From Eublepharis macularius (lineage: Eukaryota > Chordata > Lepidosauria > Squamata > Eublepharidae): DNA of 64,000 bases. The stretch spans positions 23,743,232-23,807,231 of the forward strand of contig NC_072794.1 in the NCBI RefSeq assembly GCF_028583425.1, in the 5' to 3' direction. This document shows, in pieces, positions 9,961 through 21,150 of the stretch (position 1 is its first letter; each line of letters starts with the position of its first letter). The notes under the pieces are model-generated. The model saw nothing but the letters and a program-made list of their open reading frames with translations, was not told the DNA's origin and did not search any database. The position numbers and the translations under genes were made by a program.

Positions 9961-12900
9961 CTGGCCGAGGGTGGCGAGGGCAGCCGTAGCCTTGGCGGGA
10001 CCTGCTTTGGTGCAGTAGGCAGCCCTTACTAGGCAGGAGCAAGGCCGCTCGGATTAACCTTGCTGGGGAGGAAGTGCGTGAAGCATCCCTAGATAAGTGG
10101 TCGGTCTTTCTCCCCCATATTATTTTGCATTGAATACTAATCTCCGTATCTCCTAAAGCGTCTTTGGGTTGCTAGGTCGGTTTCTGTTGCAATGAAGAAC
10201 AAGTATGGGCTTCTCTAGTCCTATGCGCCCATTCAGACGTGTATTAGGAGTTCCGTGTCTTCGGTTGGTGGTTCAGACTTGCCAGCGCCTCCGTTCGGAC
10301 TCTTCAACCCAGAGCCCTTGTTAGGGGGGTAGAGAGGAAACCTTGAGAAGAGCTCAGCTGGCTCCTCTTGGGATTCTTTGCCATCCCAGGGTCTTTCTTT
10401 GTCCTTGAAAACGACTGCAGGGTGTGGAGTGGTGCTTTCTTGCCAATCCTGCTAAATAAAACCAAACCCTACTTGCCCTTTCCATGCTACATTCCCAGGG
10501 CCCCCTCCCCTTCTGTGCTCTCTCAGCGAAACCTACCTCACATGGATGTTGTGAATATAAAATGGAGGAGCATGTAAAGAACATGGTGTTCTGAGTTCCC
10601 TGAAGATGGGATAAAATGTACTTTATTTATTTTTATTTATGTCATTTATATTCCGCCTTTCTCACTGAGATTCAAGGCAGATTTCATAGTGTGAGATTAC
10701 TACAATTAGTAGCAGGACAAGGGCAGGCATTTCCACACAGTATCAAGAACATTTCCATAAACAGTGTCATAGGGTAAATGAATACAAGTTTACATAGACA
10801 TAGTATTAGCAATTACTTATAAATAAATATTGCCATGCCGTGCCCCAGGATTTTTTAACGATGAATGCTCACAGATGGGGATTCTCTATAAGAAAAAGGC
10901 CAAAGAGGCAAGTAAGTGTTAAATAGTTCCTCCCTCCTTCCGATCTGCCCTTCATATTGCACACCCTCCCCCCAGCAATCTTGAAAATAATCACAGAATG
11001 ATGTGCAATATGTAGTTCTGCTAGCCACTCTAGGAATTGCTGCCTTGATGTCCTTCTTCAAACTCTCTATGTCCCAATGAGTGTTGTGGTGAGCAAGTCC
11101 AAGTTTGCTCAGGAAGGTATGTTTATAAAGGGAATTGGGCTGTGGTATAACAAAATAGTTCAATAAAGCGCTTTTATAGAGGGAACAAGACTGTAATCTA
11201 TGCCTGTTTATTGTATGCATTATCTTGCTGTTACTGCAACTTCTGTAATTCCACTTTCTGCATTGCTTCAGTTTCATGTCTTGTACTTTTTGGTGTGTGT
11301 TGTTTTCTGTTTTGTAAACCTAGTTCTAGCGCATTGCTTATTGGATGTCCTATGCTGTTTGATTGTGTTGTTTTATATATTGTAATCTACCTTGAGTCTC
11401 TGCAAGAAAGGTGGGCTATAAATAAATAAAATATTTGCACGTGAGAGTGCAAAAGGATTGGGAAGGGGTGAGAGGAGAGGAGAATATTTGATAATATGCT
11501 GTTCTGTTAGTAAGAATTTGGATTTTATCATCAGTCTTTTGAATGCATATGTGTTTCTTTTTAAAAAATCTGTTGTATTCCTCCTCCCAAGCAATTGTGT
11601 TAAGTCACTATTCCACAGATAATAAGAGGGTAATTTCAGCTTATTTGTTGCCTATATAGAGCCTTCAGACCCACGACCTGAACAGCAACACCGGCCTGCT
11701 TCTGTAAACAAAAGTCGGCAAAAACTGCAGCGCAAAAAAGCTGTACAGCAGCTTTGTGACAAACTAGGAGTGCAGGATGGAGCAGTCTTGGCGCCTCCAG
11801 AGCAGCGGCTTTCTGCACCCAAACTTGTATCCTCCTCTCCCCAGACGTCTGGCCCGCTGTCCCAATCTCCTTCAGTCAGAGAGCAGCATGTTACCAGCAA
11901 TCAGTGGGATCAACCTGGACTTGAGAAGTCTTGCAATGGTGAACTTGAGAAATCTTGCAACGGGGATGAAAGGAACCAGAATCGCTCTGCAGAGCCAAGT
12001 CATAACCTGACAAGAAAGAAAGTGGAATTGTTAGTAAGTCTAATAAACCGGCAAAAATTGTGGTGTTCCTTCCAAATTCATTGACAATTTGCACAGTAAA
12101 TTGGAAGGCTCTTGTCAGATTGTGTAGTAGCTTTTAGGATGAGAATTTTGCTCAGTTCTTTTCCCAGCTTGGTGTGGCTTTATGTGTAACGGGATTCTTC
12201 AGGATTCTTTGGGGCACCTGCATTGTTTGAGGCTTTTGCTAGGGGCCAGGGAAAGTGGCTGGTTCCATTTCCTTAACTGTAAAGGCATTTTCAGCCATGT
12301 AGAGAGATCTAATACTATACACATGGGAAGCAGTGATTTTTAAACACCTGACCTTCAAGGAGTCTTTTCTACATACTTTTTTTGGTCTGTGGAACCTGAG
12401 CCCATTGAAAAGGGTGCACACTCAAGTTATGCAGTGCACTAGTCAATGCTAGGCCATCACTGGTGGCACATGTGAACAGGTAGTGTGACGTAGCGCACAT
12501 GCAAGAGGTCCTTGCAGCTGCACATTGTACAGTAAGATTGGTAATGTTTGGGTGAACTGTCTTTCAGAGTACTTAATCATCTTTACTGATACTCTCATTG
12601 GAGGATACCTAATAAACTTTGGAAGAACTTTGGAACACAGTTTTGAAATGTGAACAGAGTTATCGAGGATTTGAATATCAATTCCTGGTTCCTGTGCCAC
12701 GTGAGCTCATAAAGAAATGACCAGTTGCATCAGACCTGTTGTCCTTCTAGTCCAGCATACACAAGGGCCAAACAAACAGGACAGAGACCAGAGTCTTCAC
12801 CTCTTGTGGCTTCATAGTAGTGGTATTCAGACATTTGCTGCCACTGGACATGGAGGTTTGTTTAGTCACCGTGGCTAGTAGCCATTGATGCACTTCTTCA

Positions 12901-15900
12901 TTAAACTGTCCACCCCCCTTTTAAAGCCATCTATGCTTGTGGCCATTGCTGTGTCCGCTTCATCCATTCTGGTATTATATAAAACATACTACTTACTTTA
13001 AAAATTTCAGTGTTCCCTTTCCACCCAAATAGGTTCCCCAGAGTGGCAAAACATCAAAATATTTAAAACAGTAAAGCAGCATTTAAAATAAGATACATAT
13101 AAAATATTCAACAATTCAATATAGACATACAAACAAGCATGCATATCTACAGGAGCAGGGCCAATAAGAGTTTCTGGGGATATACCAAACCAAACAAAAA
13201 AGTCTTCACCTTCTGGCTGAATACAATCATAGAGGGAGACAGACAGATCTTCCAGGGGAGGGAGTTCCAAAGTTTCAGCTCCATGACGAAGAAGGCCATT
13301 TCTTGGGTTGCCACGCATCTAGCCCCAGACGGTGGAGGTACCTAAAGCAGGACCTCTGAAGACGACCGGAATCAACGGGTTGGTTCATATGAGAGAAAGT
13401 GATCCTCCAGGTATGTTGGCCCCAAGGCTTTGAAGATCAATACCAGTGCCTTGAGTTGAGCCCAGAAACAAATTGGGAGCCAGTGTAGATGGAACAAGCC
13501 TGGGTGCTTTGGTCTTTACAATACACTCCAGTCACCATTCTGGTTGTACCATTCTGTACCAGCTGTAGCATTCAGACAGTCTTCAAGAGTAGCCTCATGT
13601 AGAGTGCATTGTAGTAAACTAATCTAGATGTTACCAAGGCACACACCATACTGGCAAGATCTTTCCAGCCCAGGAAGGCTCACCAGCCAAAATTGGTGAA
13701 AAGCGCTGCTGCCACCTGTTTATCCAACAGGAATCCTAGGTCCAAGAGCATCCCCAAGCTACAAACTTGTTCCTTCAGAGGGAGTGCAGTACTACCCAGA
13801 ACAGGAGATATCTCAATTTCTGGGTCAAGCCCCCTGCCCCTCCAACAGCACTTCCATTGTCAGGGTTAAGTTTCAGCTTGTTAGCCCCACCACTGTTTGT
13901 TCATACAGGTTCACCATAACTAGGGTGCTATATTCTGTTTTCTTGGTCTTTTTCCATGGAGTACAAATATAGTGCTTGTAAAACAAAGAACCATATTTTC
14001 TGTGACAATTATTTTTATTTTTTGAGTTCTTAATTGAAAAGAGAAATTAAGGAGCTTTTTACCTGGAACAGGTATAAGTGTAATATCTACTGTGCAAATC
14101 AACAGGGTATGACATTTCTTTCCCAAGTTTAAAGGATGAAACACACAAATGCATTTAATAAAAGGAGATCACCTGAACCTATGAAGAATAAACTCGCCTT
14201 TCTTCTAAAAAGTGTCTTCTCCATGAACATTTATTGCGTATGCACAGGCTTAAGATTAAACATCCACATGTGGATTTGAAAAGTGAAATCCTTTCTTTGA
14301 AGCCAGCAGCCCTTGGGTGGTCCTGATGGAGTGCAGAATTAATTTAGGTTGCGGCTTGTTATGCTCGTTGACCATCTCCTGAGATGTCTGGCATTGGATT
14401 GCTAAACACAGTAGATGCCAGTGCTATGGGATAGCTCTGGTGGATCTTTCTCCTCTCTTTTATCCACAAATGTGGATGCTGAGCAGCTCGCCAGAGCCCT
14501 TACTAGAATATCTCTTATTTTTAAAAAGATGAAGATTTTGGAGAGTAGCTGAGAGCCAAACTACAAGAGACACCTGACACTAGTTGGACACTTGTCAGCT
14601 TCCCTCAAGTTTTGATGGGAAATGTAGGCGTCCTGGTTTTACAGCTTGGCTCTCCGTTACAGCTGCAAGACCAGGATGCCTACATTTCCCATCAAAACTT
14701 GAGGGAAGCTGACAAGTGTCCAACTAGTGTCAAACGTAACTTGAAGTTTGGCTCTGACTCTTGAGATGAGTCAAAAAGGTTTGTGTTCAGTCATTTTTAA
14801 ATCATTCAGGTGCTTCAGGAGTTCCTGAGTCAGTGGCTTGTTCTAAGGGTCAGTCTGGATGCTGAGGGAAAATAAAAGCAATTCCTTGTTCATTGTCTTG
14901 TTTTGTCAATGTACAGGCAAGAGAAGTCTCGTTGGGAGGTCCTTCAACAGGAACAGAAGCTTATGGAGGAAAAGAACAAACGCAAGAAAGCTCTCCTAGC
15001 CAAAGCAATTGCCGAAAGGTATGGGGGCACTTTGGTTAGGTTTGGACAAGCCAAAAAAGGATGTGATATGTTTTCTGTACTATGTTGCTTGACTTGAACA
15101 AGCCTTGACTGCTTATATCTCTGCAGTATCATATAGCCAGTTTGGTGTAGTGGTTAAGAGTAGCGGGACTCTAAATGGAGAACCAGGTTTGATTCCCCAC
15201 TCCTCCACTTGAAGCCAGCTAACTGACCTTGGGTCAGTCACAGCTCTCTCAGAGCTCTCTCAGCTCCACTCACCTCACAGCATGATTGTTAATGGGGATA
15301 ATAATAACATACTTTGCAGACCGCTCTGAGTGGATGTTAAGTTGTCTTGAAGGGCAGTATATAAATTGAATGTTATTATTATAAACAATTTCATTTGACT
15401 GTTAAGATAGACTCCATTAGTTAACTTCTGGAAGATCCAAGCATGCAAGCTTCTTGTTTTACCTTGTATGTTTTTGTCTGAAGCTGTGGTCATTGTTACG
15501 TTCTCTTGGAAATAAATTTAGTTGAAAGCAGCGAGATGCGCTTTCATGAGAATGTTTGTACTATCATGGTACAGAAAAGACCTGTAAGGTGCTACCATTA
15601 ATGAGTGAAAAAGACTGTTTTAGTGCACCATAATGAGGTTTGGAACTCAGGTGTTCTGGCATTGATGAAGCTGAGCTTCCAAGTTTTATTACTCGTGGTT
15701 CAGATCTCTTATGTACTTCTAAAATTCTCTGTAGAAGTTGAATGAGGGGTTGGGAGGTAGTTCTCATATTTTGTGTGTGCTGGTCGCCCAAGACCATCCT
15801 AATAGGGCTGGATTGTAGAATACATAGCCCTCAAACACTGAAGCCCTATGCAGATGACCTGTCTGCATTGATTCACCGCAAGAGAAGGGAGAGCAGAACA

Positions 15901-18900
15901 GGCGCGTTGTCCCTCTTCCATGTAATTACTTGGTGTTCTGTAGCTGAAGATAGTTTTATTTAAAACTGCATCTGACTGATGGTTTTAGATTGTGATTTGA
16001 AATTGAGTTTTTTAAAAATGTATTTTTTATGTCTGTTGTAAGCCACCTTGAGTGTCGTAGGATAGAAAGGCAGCTAAAAAATGTTTTAAATGAATAAATA
16101 AAATCTGTGCAGTGTGAACGGGGAAAGGAAATGCCAATATGCACACCTTCCTATGATTGGTAGTGTTCAGAAAGCAGAGTCACTGATCACGGGGAAGGGT
16201 GTGGATGTGTGAAGGCACTTGACAATGTAGACAGCATAGTGATTAGAGTTGGGTGCTGCTGGTGGGCTTGTGCTTGCTCTCCCTTCCCACCCAGTGAGTC
16301 AGTGCTCAGATGGGTTGTCTGCACAGAGCTTGTCACCAAACATTTCTCCACAACTGAAGATCAGACTCATGTTTTTTAAAAAAATCTAAACCATAGATTC
16401 TCTGATCCTTTCTCTGTAGCGAAAGCACATGCATTGCTCTATTGAAGTGTTCTTCTGTATTCTGAAGTGAAGAATAAATACAGCTCTAAGATGCCAACAA
16501 AGCTTTGAGCAGCATTAACAAGCCAGGAACGTCCCCACATGGTGGCTCGTAACAGCATGTTACAAAGAAATTGCCTGTTTCTTCTCTAGGTCCAGAAGAA
16601 CACAGGCTGAAACAGTGAAGTTGAAGCGGATCCAAAAAGAACTCCAAGCTCTGGATGACTTAGTATCTGCAGATGTTGGGATTCTGAGAAACAGGATTGA
16701 TCAAGCAAGCTTGGACTACTCATGTGCTCGGTAAGAAATGAGCGGAGAAGAGCAAAACTCCAAAGGTTGAGGAAATTGCGAGCAAGTTTGGGGTGGGTCC
16801 AGGGGGAGAGGCTGGCCTTTTAGTGTTGTTCATTACAAGTCTTCTATTGGCTTTTTAAAAACTTTCTCACCCTGTTTCCACTTACCATCTTGAGATGTTT
16901 TCTTGAAGAAAACATGTCTTGGCAGCATCTGTTTTCATCCCACTTGTATCTATTCCCTGGGAAGGCTGCTTTTTAATGCTGCTTTGTCACCATCGCTATA
17001 GACCAGTGATGGCAAACCTTTTTGAGCCCGAGTGCCCAAAGTGCAACACAAAACCAACTTACTTGTTTCAAAGTGCCAACACTGCAATTAAACCTGAATA
17101 CTGCGGTTTTAGTTTAGAAACAACAACTCATACAGTTATCTGAACTAATTAACATATTTTGTCTTAAAAGAGCTCCCCCCGCCCCCGTCACAAATGAAAG
17201 TAAAGGAGCAGAGCAGAATGAATGCAAGAAGCTCGCGTTCCTTTGGAGCTCAGCACCACTCGGCTTGCACTCATTCATTTTCTCTCTCCCCCCCTCCCTG
17301 TCACAAATGAAAGTAAAGGAGCAGAGCAGAAGGAATCCAAGCAGCTTACTGTTCCTTTGAAGCCCAGCACCACTCAGCTTGCGCTCGGAGGAAAAGGATT
17401 CACGTGGGCGGGGCCAAAACCCACGCCTCCAAATGAGCCCTGGCTCGCGTGCCCACAGAGAGGGCTCTGCGTGCCGGCTGTGGCACGCGTGCCATAGGTT
17501 CGCCATCGCTGCTATAGACCATTGTTTCTTCATTGCTTTTATCCTTTTTAAAAATGACATCACAGTGCTGTATACACATCAGAAAAACAGTCATGTTATC
17601 AAGCACACGTTAACTTTGCTTGAATCCAAGCCGGACCTAGGCATTACCTAGATCACAAGTTACGACTTCTTTAAGTCATGTGTGAAGTTAACGCAGACAA
17701 GAGTCAATCATGGACCCAGTCTGCTGAGAGAAGGTTGTTTGCCATTCCAGATGAAGTCATTCAAGTATCTGAAGAAAGAATCAAAGTTTGGCTAGCCTAA
17801 GGTAGAAGCACATAACTGCGTGATTCATTGAGGAAAGCCTGCGGTCTCTTTGTGACAATTGCTGCAGGCTTGTAAACTTGCCTGTTAGCCTTTGCAGTGA
17901 GTATTGTAAGAGCTTTGCTTTGGTTGGCTAGGTAGCATTCCGATAATATCTGGGACCTTGTGGAACTGACAGCCCTTGCAAGGCAATTCTAGACGGAATT
18001 ACACTATTTTAAGTTCATTGAAGTCAGTGGGCTTTGAAGGATGTAACTCTGTTAAGGACTGCACTGAGAGTACTTTCTGCAGCCTGTGAAGCTAAGAATA
18101 TATTCATTTTATTTATTCATATCTGGACTGCTCTGCACAAAGGTGTAAGGTTGGTGTAAGCAAGAAAACAACAACAATAACAGCAAAAGAAAGATCAAGA
18201 TGGTTAGTCGAGTTTGTCTGTCTGTGGCAGTGGAAAAGAACCAGTAGCACCTATAAGACTAACAAAATTAGTGGTAGGATATGAGCTTTTGTGAGCCACA
18301 GCTCACTTCTTCAGTAAAAGAAATGCAGATATAAGGTATAAGATCAGCTCAATTAACTTCTTTGGAAAAATGATAAAGGTCAGAGAAAATGTATTGTTAC
18401 GAAGACAGGTTGAAGGAACTGGGAATGTTTACCCTGGAGAAAAGGGAGGTGGGATGGGGAGTTAAAAGGGTTAGAGGTCTTCACGTGTTTAAAAAAAAAT
18501 GGAATCATTGAAGGGGTACAAGCGATCTCATACCTGCTTTGAGTAAGACAGGAAACAGGCTTACTTTCAGCACAGGGAAGATCCTGACTATAAAAGTGCT
18601 TCGGGACTACATAGGTTATAGAAACATCTTTAAAGGTTTCCAGGGAAAGCCGAACTGGCTTCTCTGAAGAATGTTCTTCTGCAATAGAAGAAGTGACCCG
18701 AAGGCTCTGTGTCCAGAGCCAAATGGCAGGCACCATGCCGTTCATTACTTGGGTGTTAAAATTTTGTAAAGCCTGCAAGGACTTACAATTCTGACCCTTT
18801 GGGTGAGGCAAAGAAGTGTCAGGGCATACCCTTTCAAGAACTGGGGTTGTAGTGGCTTTTTCTGTGTGCGCGTATAGTCGTTCCTGGAGCAAAGCTGTTC

Positions 18901-19625
18901 TTTTTTGTTCCTGTCTCTGTAACAAGTTGCAGTGCTTCCTATTTGTAGCTTGATTCCTCAGCTACACCAGCAGAGAAGGGCTCATGAACTGGGTTGGGGC
19001 TCGTTGTCTGCTTTCAGTTCAGTTGAGTGTGCACCTTTTTTCTATTTCTGTCACACTGCTGTATATTCCTGCTATGAAGATTACAGTAAGTGATCTGTTC
19101 CTGATCCTTGGACATGCTCCAGGCTGCTTAACCCGGGTTTCAAAGGGGTTTTGTTTGTTGGTTTTTTGTTTTAGGAAGCGTTTTGATAAGGCAGAAGCCG
19201 AATACGTGGCTGCGAAGCTGGACCTCCAGAAGAAGACAGAAATCAAAGAGCAGCTCACCGAGCACTTGTGCACGATCATCCAGCAAAATGAGCTCCGCAA
19301 GGCCCGGAAGCTGGAGGAGTTAATGCAGCAGCTAGAAGTGGTGCTCGACGAAGAGAACCTGGAACTCGAGATCGAGGTGGAGCAGATGCTTCTGCAACAG
19401 GAGGGGGGTACTCTTGGGCAAGCAGCCCCGCCGCAGAAGCTTGCTCCTGTTGACGCAGAAGTTCCTGTCCCCCAGGATTGTAACAAAGAACATGAGGACA
19501 AAATCCACCGAACCAAGGGTGCGGAACAGTCAGCAGAACAGCCTGTAGTCTCTCATCCTGGAGGCCAGGGCCAGATGACACAAACTGCTGTTTCCAGAGA
19601 AGGGGTGGTTTGTGAAGGTACCTGA
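9891..19625 (+). CDS. GORAB: GORAB, golgin RAB6-interacting protein (five coding exons)
   Basis: Joining 9891-9954, 11660-12029, 14917-15018, 16590-16730 and 19175-19625 gives 1128 nt, or 375 residues plus stop, close to the human protein counted from its second methionine. All introns are GT-AG. The protein begins [16 protein letters not shown], has a poorly conserved linker, and then a basic coiled coil (about residues 145-302) with [50 protein letters not shown] and KLEELMQQL. These segments match GORAB as I recall it. GORAB is a peripheral trans-Golgi protein known to bind RAB6 and SCYL1 and to support COPI traffic, and its human loss causes geroderma osteodysplastica. The ATG has a good Kozak context (GGCACCATGG), and an in-frame TAG at 9831-9833 with no ATG between excludes a longer N terminus in this exon. 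The C terminus after about residue 302 diverges from human. Confidence 0.95.
10617..10850 (-). mobile_element. LINE 3' tail in GORAB intron 1, minus strand
   Basis: It is a sister of 4648-4850. It shares the ATTCCGCCTTTCTCACTGAG tail (reversed), AGTGTGAGATTA and CAGTGTCATAGGGTAAAT. Confidence 0.6.
11158..11432 (+). mobile_element. CR1/L2-type LINE 3' tail in GORAB intron 1
   Basis: It ends TTGTAATCTACCTTGAGTCT, a GAAAGGTGGGCTATAAAT segment and an AATAAATAAAA tail, on the + strand. The upstream part is pyrimidine-rich untranslated-type sequence. Confidence 0.55.
11660..12029 (+). CDS. GORAB: GORAB coding exon 2
   Basis: The acceptor is CCTATATAG|AGCC. The exon encodes the variable linker, including [19 protein letters not shown] and a serine/proline-rich stretch, and ends KKVEL. 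Two adjacent 24-nt units (11917-11940 and 11941-11964) encode GLEKSCNG and ELEKSCNG, a tandem duplication I do not recall from human GORAB. The reading frame requires the donor GTTAGT at 12030. A better-looking GTAAGT begins 4 nt further at 12034. Confidence 0.9.
12713..12975 (-). mobile_element. CR1/L2-type LINE fragment in GORAB intron 2
   Basis: On the minus strand it reads like 5760-6010 and 40520-40760, with AATGGCCACAAGCAT, GGCTTTAAAAGGGGGGTGGA and a GGTCTGATGCA end. Confidence 0.6.
12996..13925 (-). mobile_element. LINE-derived repeat, minus strand, GORAB intron 2
   Basis: Sequences such as TCCCCAAGCTACAAACTTGT, GCTTGTTAGCCCCACCACTG and TCCAACAGGAATCCTAGG are familiar parts of a squamate LINE read in reverse. 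The A-rich end at 13040-13130 would be its 3' side. Open frames here are not host exons, and I see no splice-site support. Clade assignment (L2 or CR1) is uncertain. Confidence 0.5.
14552..14755. mobile_element. Foldback element in GORAB intron 2
   Basis: Two arms of about 63 bp are nearly perfect reverse complements (14577-14640 and 14668-14732), with ACACTAGTTGGACACTTGTC on the left matched by GACAAGTGTCCAACTAGTGT on the right. The outer ends AGAGCCAAACTAC and AGTTTGGCTCT are inverted. The same terminal motif bounds the larger foldback at 28707-29257. Confidence 0.75.
14917..15018 (+). CDS. GORAB: GORAB coding exon 3
   Basis: The acceptor is ATGTACAG|GCAAG and the donor GAAAG|GTATGG. It encodes [20 protein letters not shown] and on through KAIAE, the start of the coiled coil and the best conserved part of the protein. 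Confidence 0.95.
15135..15382 (+). mobile_element. Sauria-type SINE in GORAB intron 3
   Basis: The tRNA-like head AGCCAGTTTGGTGTAGTGG (A box) and GGTTTGATTCC (B box) is followed by CTTGGGTCAGTCACAGCTCT and the BovB-like tail AGGGCAGTATATAAATTGAA with an ATTATT end. It appears full length. Confidence 0.85.
15955..16102 (+). mobile_element. LINE 3' tail in GORAB intron 3
   Basis: The TTGTAAGCCACCTTGAGTGT, AGGATAGAAAGGCAG and AATGAATAAATAAAA landmarks mark a CR1/L2-type LINE end. Confidence 0.5.
16590..16730 (+). CDS. GORAB: GORAB coding exon 4
   Basis: The acceptor is CTTCTCTAG|GTCC and the donor GCTCG|GTAAGA. It encodes [19 protein letters not shown], then [19 protein letters not shown] and ASLDYSCA, coiled coil nearly identical to human. 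Confidence 0.95.
17004..17511 (+). mobile_element. hAT-type element, family D, in GORAB intron 4
   Basis: The ends are CAGTGATGGCAAACC and GGTTCGCCATCGCTG. A perfect 8-bp target duplication CTATAGAC lies at 16996-17003 and 17512-17519. The interior holds a diverged direct duplication of about 125 bp (GTCACAAATGAAAGTAAAGG starts near 17188 and 17301). Open frames on both strands here are not host exons. Confidence 0.9.
18222..18335. mobile_element. Half of a CAGTAGCACCTTTAAG-type foldback element
   Basis: It contains AACCAGTAGCACCTATAAGA, GATATGAGCTTTTGTGAGCC and ACAGCTCACTTCTTCAGTAA, the left arm of the palindromic family seen complete at 44907-45190 and 61606-61727. Confidence 0.55.
18385..18500 (+). 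mobile_element. CR1-like LINE coding fragment
   Basis: The + strand reads [19 protein letters not shown]-like text, a short piece of the conserved LINE C-terminal region. The downstream 18510-18930 stretch has a long minus-strand open frame that I cannot assign. Confidence 0.4.
19175..19625 (+). CDS. GORAB: GORAB coding exon 5 with stop
   Basis: The acceptor is GTTTTAG|GAAGCG after a T-rich tract. It encodes [20 protein letters not shown] through the end of the coiled coil, then an acidic and Q/P-rich tail ending VVCEGT, with stop TGA at 19623-19625. Confidence 0.93.
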
Positions 19626-20555
19626 ACACTAACTCGACAAACTAGCTTCTGGTATGTGCCATTCTCTACTGACGTATAGGTTTTAGAGCAGTGGTTCTTA
19701 ACTTTGAATCTGCCAACCCTCCCCCCCCAGCAACTATGCAACATTATCGTCGAATGCCCCACCCCCACAGTCACAAGTTAAAAACCAGGATATAAAAACA
19801 GCTCTCCGGACAAAGCAACTTTTATTTTTGTTCATATATGTATGATACGTGCATTTGAATTGCAGATCTCAGGCATTCGTTCAATGAGACCCTTGTGCCT
19901 GATGGCCATCAGCCAATTCCTTAATGTTAGGATTGATTCCTGTTTGCTGCGTCCTGCTTTTTTAAGGACCATGGGGAGAAATCTGGGTTTGGGATTTTAT
20001 ACCCAGAGCTGTCATAAGCCATCATGAGTGGGGAGAACAGGCTGCATAAAACTGTAACGCTTCCAAATGCCTTCTCCGTTTCTCCAGAGTTTCTGACCAT
20101 CCTAAGATTTGTGAACTGCCTGCCCGCCTCCAGTCCATGTAGCCCCCATTGCAATCCCTGGTTTTGAAGCTTCCACTGTGTAACTGTCCACTTAAGTCTA
20201 GCATGAGGGTACTGCCAGGGTCCATTCCATCATTTATGTCGGCAGCCTGTCTCCTCCCTGCTCACCTTCTTTGACTTTTATTGAGCAAAAAGGTTAATTT
20301 ACACAAAGGGAAATGCAAAGGAAAAGCCACGTTATCTGTATGATCTGCTGGTAGGAAGGGAGAGGCATGCATATCTTATATGACAGGAGGTCAGAACTCA
20401 TCGTGTTTTATTGGCGGTCGTTACACAAAAGTGTTGAAAATATATTTTTTTATAATGGTCAATCACGTCCTAAGACTTCAGTATGGCAAGGCTGGATCAG
20501 TAATTCAGAGAAGGGGTGTATTTGTGTATATGTGTGTATATATATATAAAATGTG

Positions 20556-20561
20556 AATAAA
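20556..20561 (+). promoter_or_regulatory. GORAB: Candidate GORAB poly(A) signal, proximal
   Basis: AATAAA follows a TGTGTATATATATA tract, 0.93 kb after the stop. Use of this site needs transcript data. Confidence 0.4.
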
Positions 20562-20738
20562 TCTAATCTCCGCTCTTGGGTAATACAACTGGCACTATTT
20601 GTGTGTGTTATTGATACTGACGTCGAGGCTTGTTCAAAGTTATTCCGCCAGTGCACTACATTAAAATAACACAATTTTGAATTCACTTAACAACTGGGAT
20701 CTATTAAATTACAGCATTAATTTAGATCAGTTGTACTC

Positions 20739-20744
20739 AATAAA
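20739..20744 (+). promoter_or_regulatory. GORAB: Candidate GORAB poly(A) signal, distal
   Basis: AATAAA in CTCAATAAAACACATC. It is an alternative to the signal 183 bp upstream. Confidence 0.4.
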
Positions 20745-21150
20745 ACACATCTGTATTTAATGGGAAGTGCTGGCAGCAAATGGGATAGATAATTGAAGGA
20801 GCCTATTCTTACCTTTTCCTTTATTTTTTTCAATCAGCAAATAATGTTAAAAGTATAGCAAATGTTTGTTATGTTATGATTGTTTGATGCAGAAATACAT
20901 GAAGAAAAATCTGTCAGAGTAGCTGGCATGCTGAAAGTCTCTGCTTAATATAATTAGATTAAGTACTTTCTTCAATTAAATGTTACTTTTTTTGAAAAAG
21001 TGAAAGAGCACATTGTGCCATACGGTAATACTTTTTAATCATTACTATTTTTTCCAAAAAAATTCAACTAGAAAATGAGAGAGAGAATAAAACCAACACT
21101 GGTGGAAGTTTCCATTGAAACATTTTTTTAAAAAATCTGTATAGATTTGC
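20745..21150. other. AT-rich unique segment, possible conserved non-coding element
   Basis: It has no repeat landmarks. It holds several homeodomain-type cores (TAATATAATTAGATTAAG near 20945, CTTTTTAATCATTACT near 21030). A regulatory role for PRRX1 or GORAB is inference. Confidence 0.2.

Larger units (their letters stand above)
19626..20744 (+). other. GORAB: GORAB 3' untranslated region
   Basis: DNA after the stop codon runs to two candidate poly(A) signals. A CAGTGGTTCTTAACTTTG stretch at about 19690 resembles a hAT terminal repeat, so part of the UTR may be transposon-derived. The remainder shows no repeat I know. Confidence 0.5.

Noticed and set aside
13007-13318. Open frame in GORAB intron 2 as an alternative exon
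   Set aside because: It is inside a minus-strand LINE-derived repeat with no splice support.
17114-17563. 149-codon minus-strand open frame in GORAB intron 4
   Set aside because: It is almost wholly inside the hAT element 17004-17511 and built from its direct duplication.
18380-18925. 181-codon minus-strand frame as a nested gene
   Set aside because: Its 3' part overlaps a LINE fragment on the other strand and no motif or promoter is apparent. It remains unassigned.
19019-19516. 165-codon minus-strand open frame
   Set aside because: It is antisense to GORAB exon 5 and serine-rich as a shadow of the coiled-coil codons.
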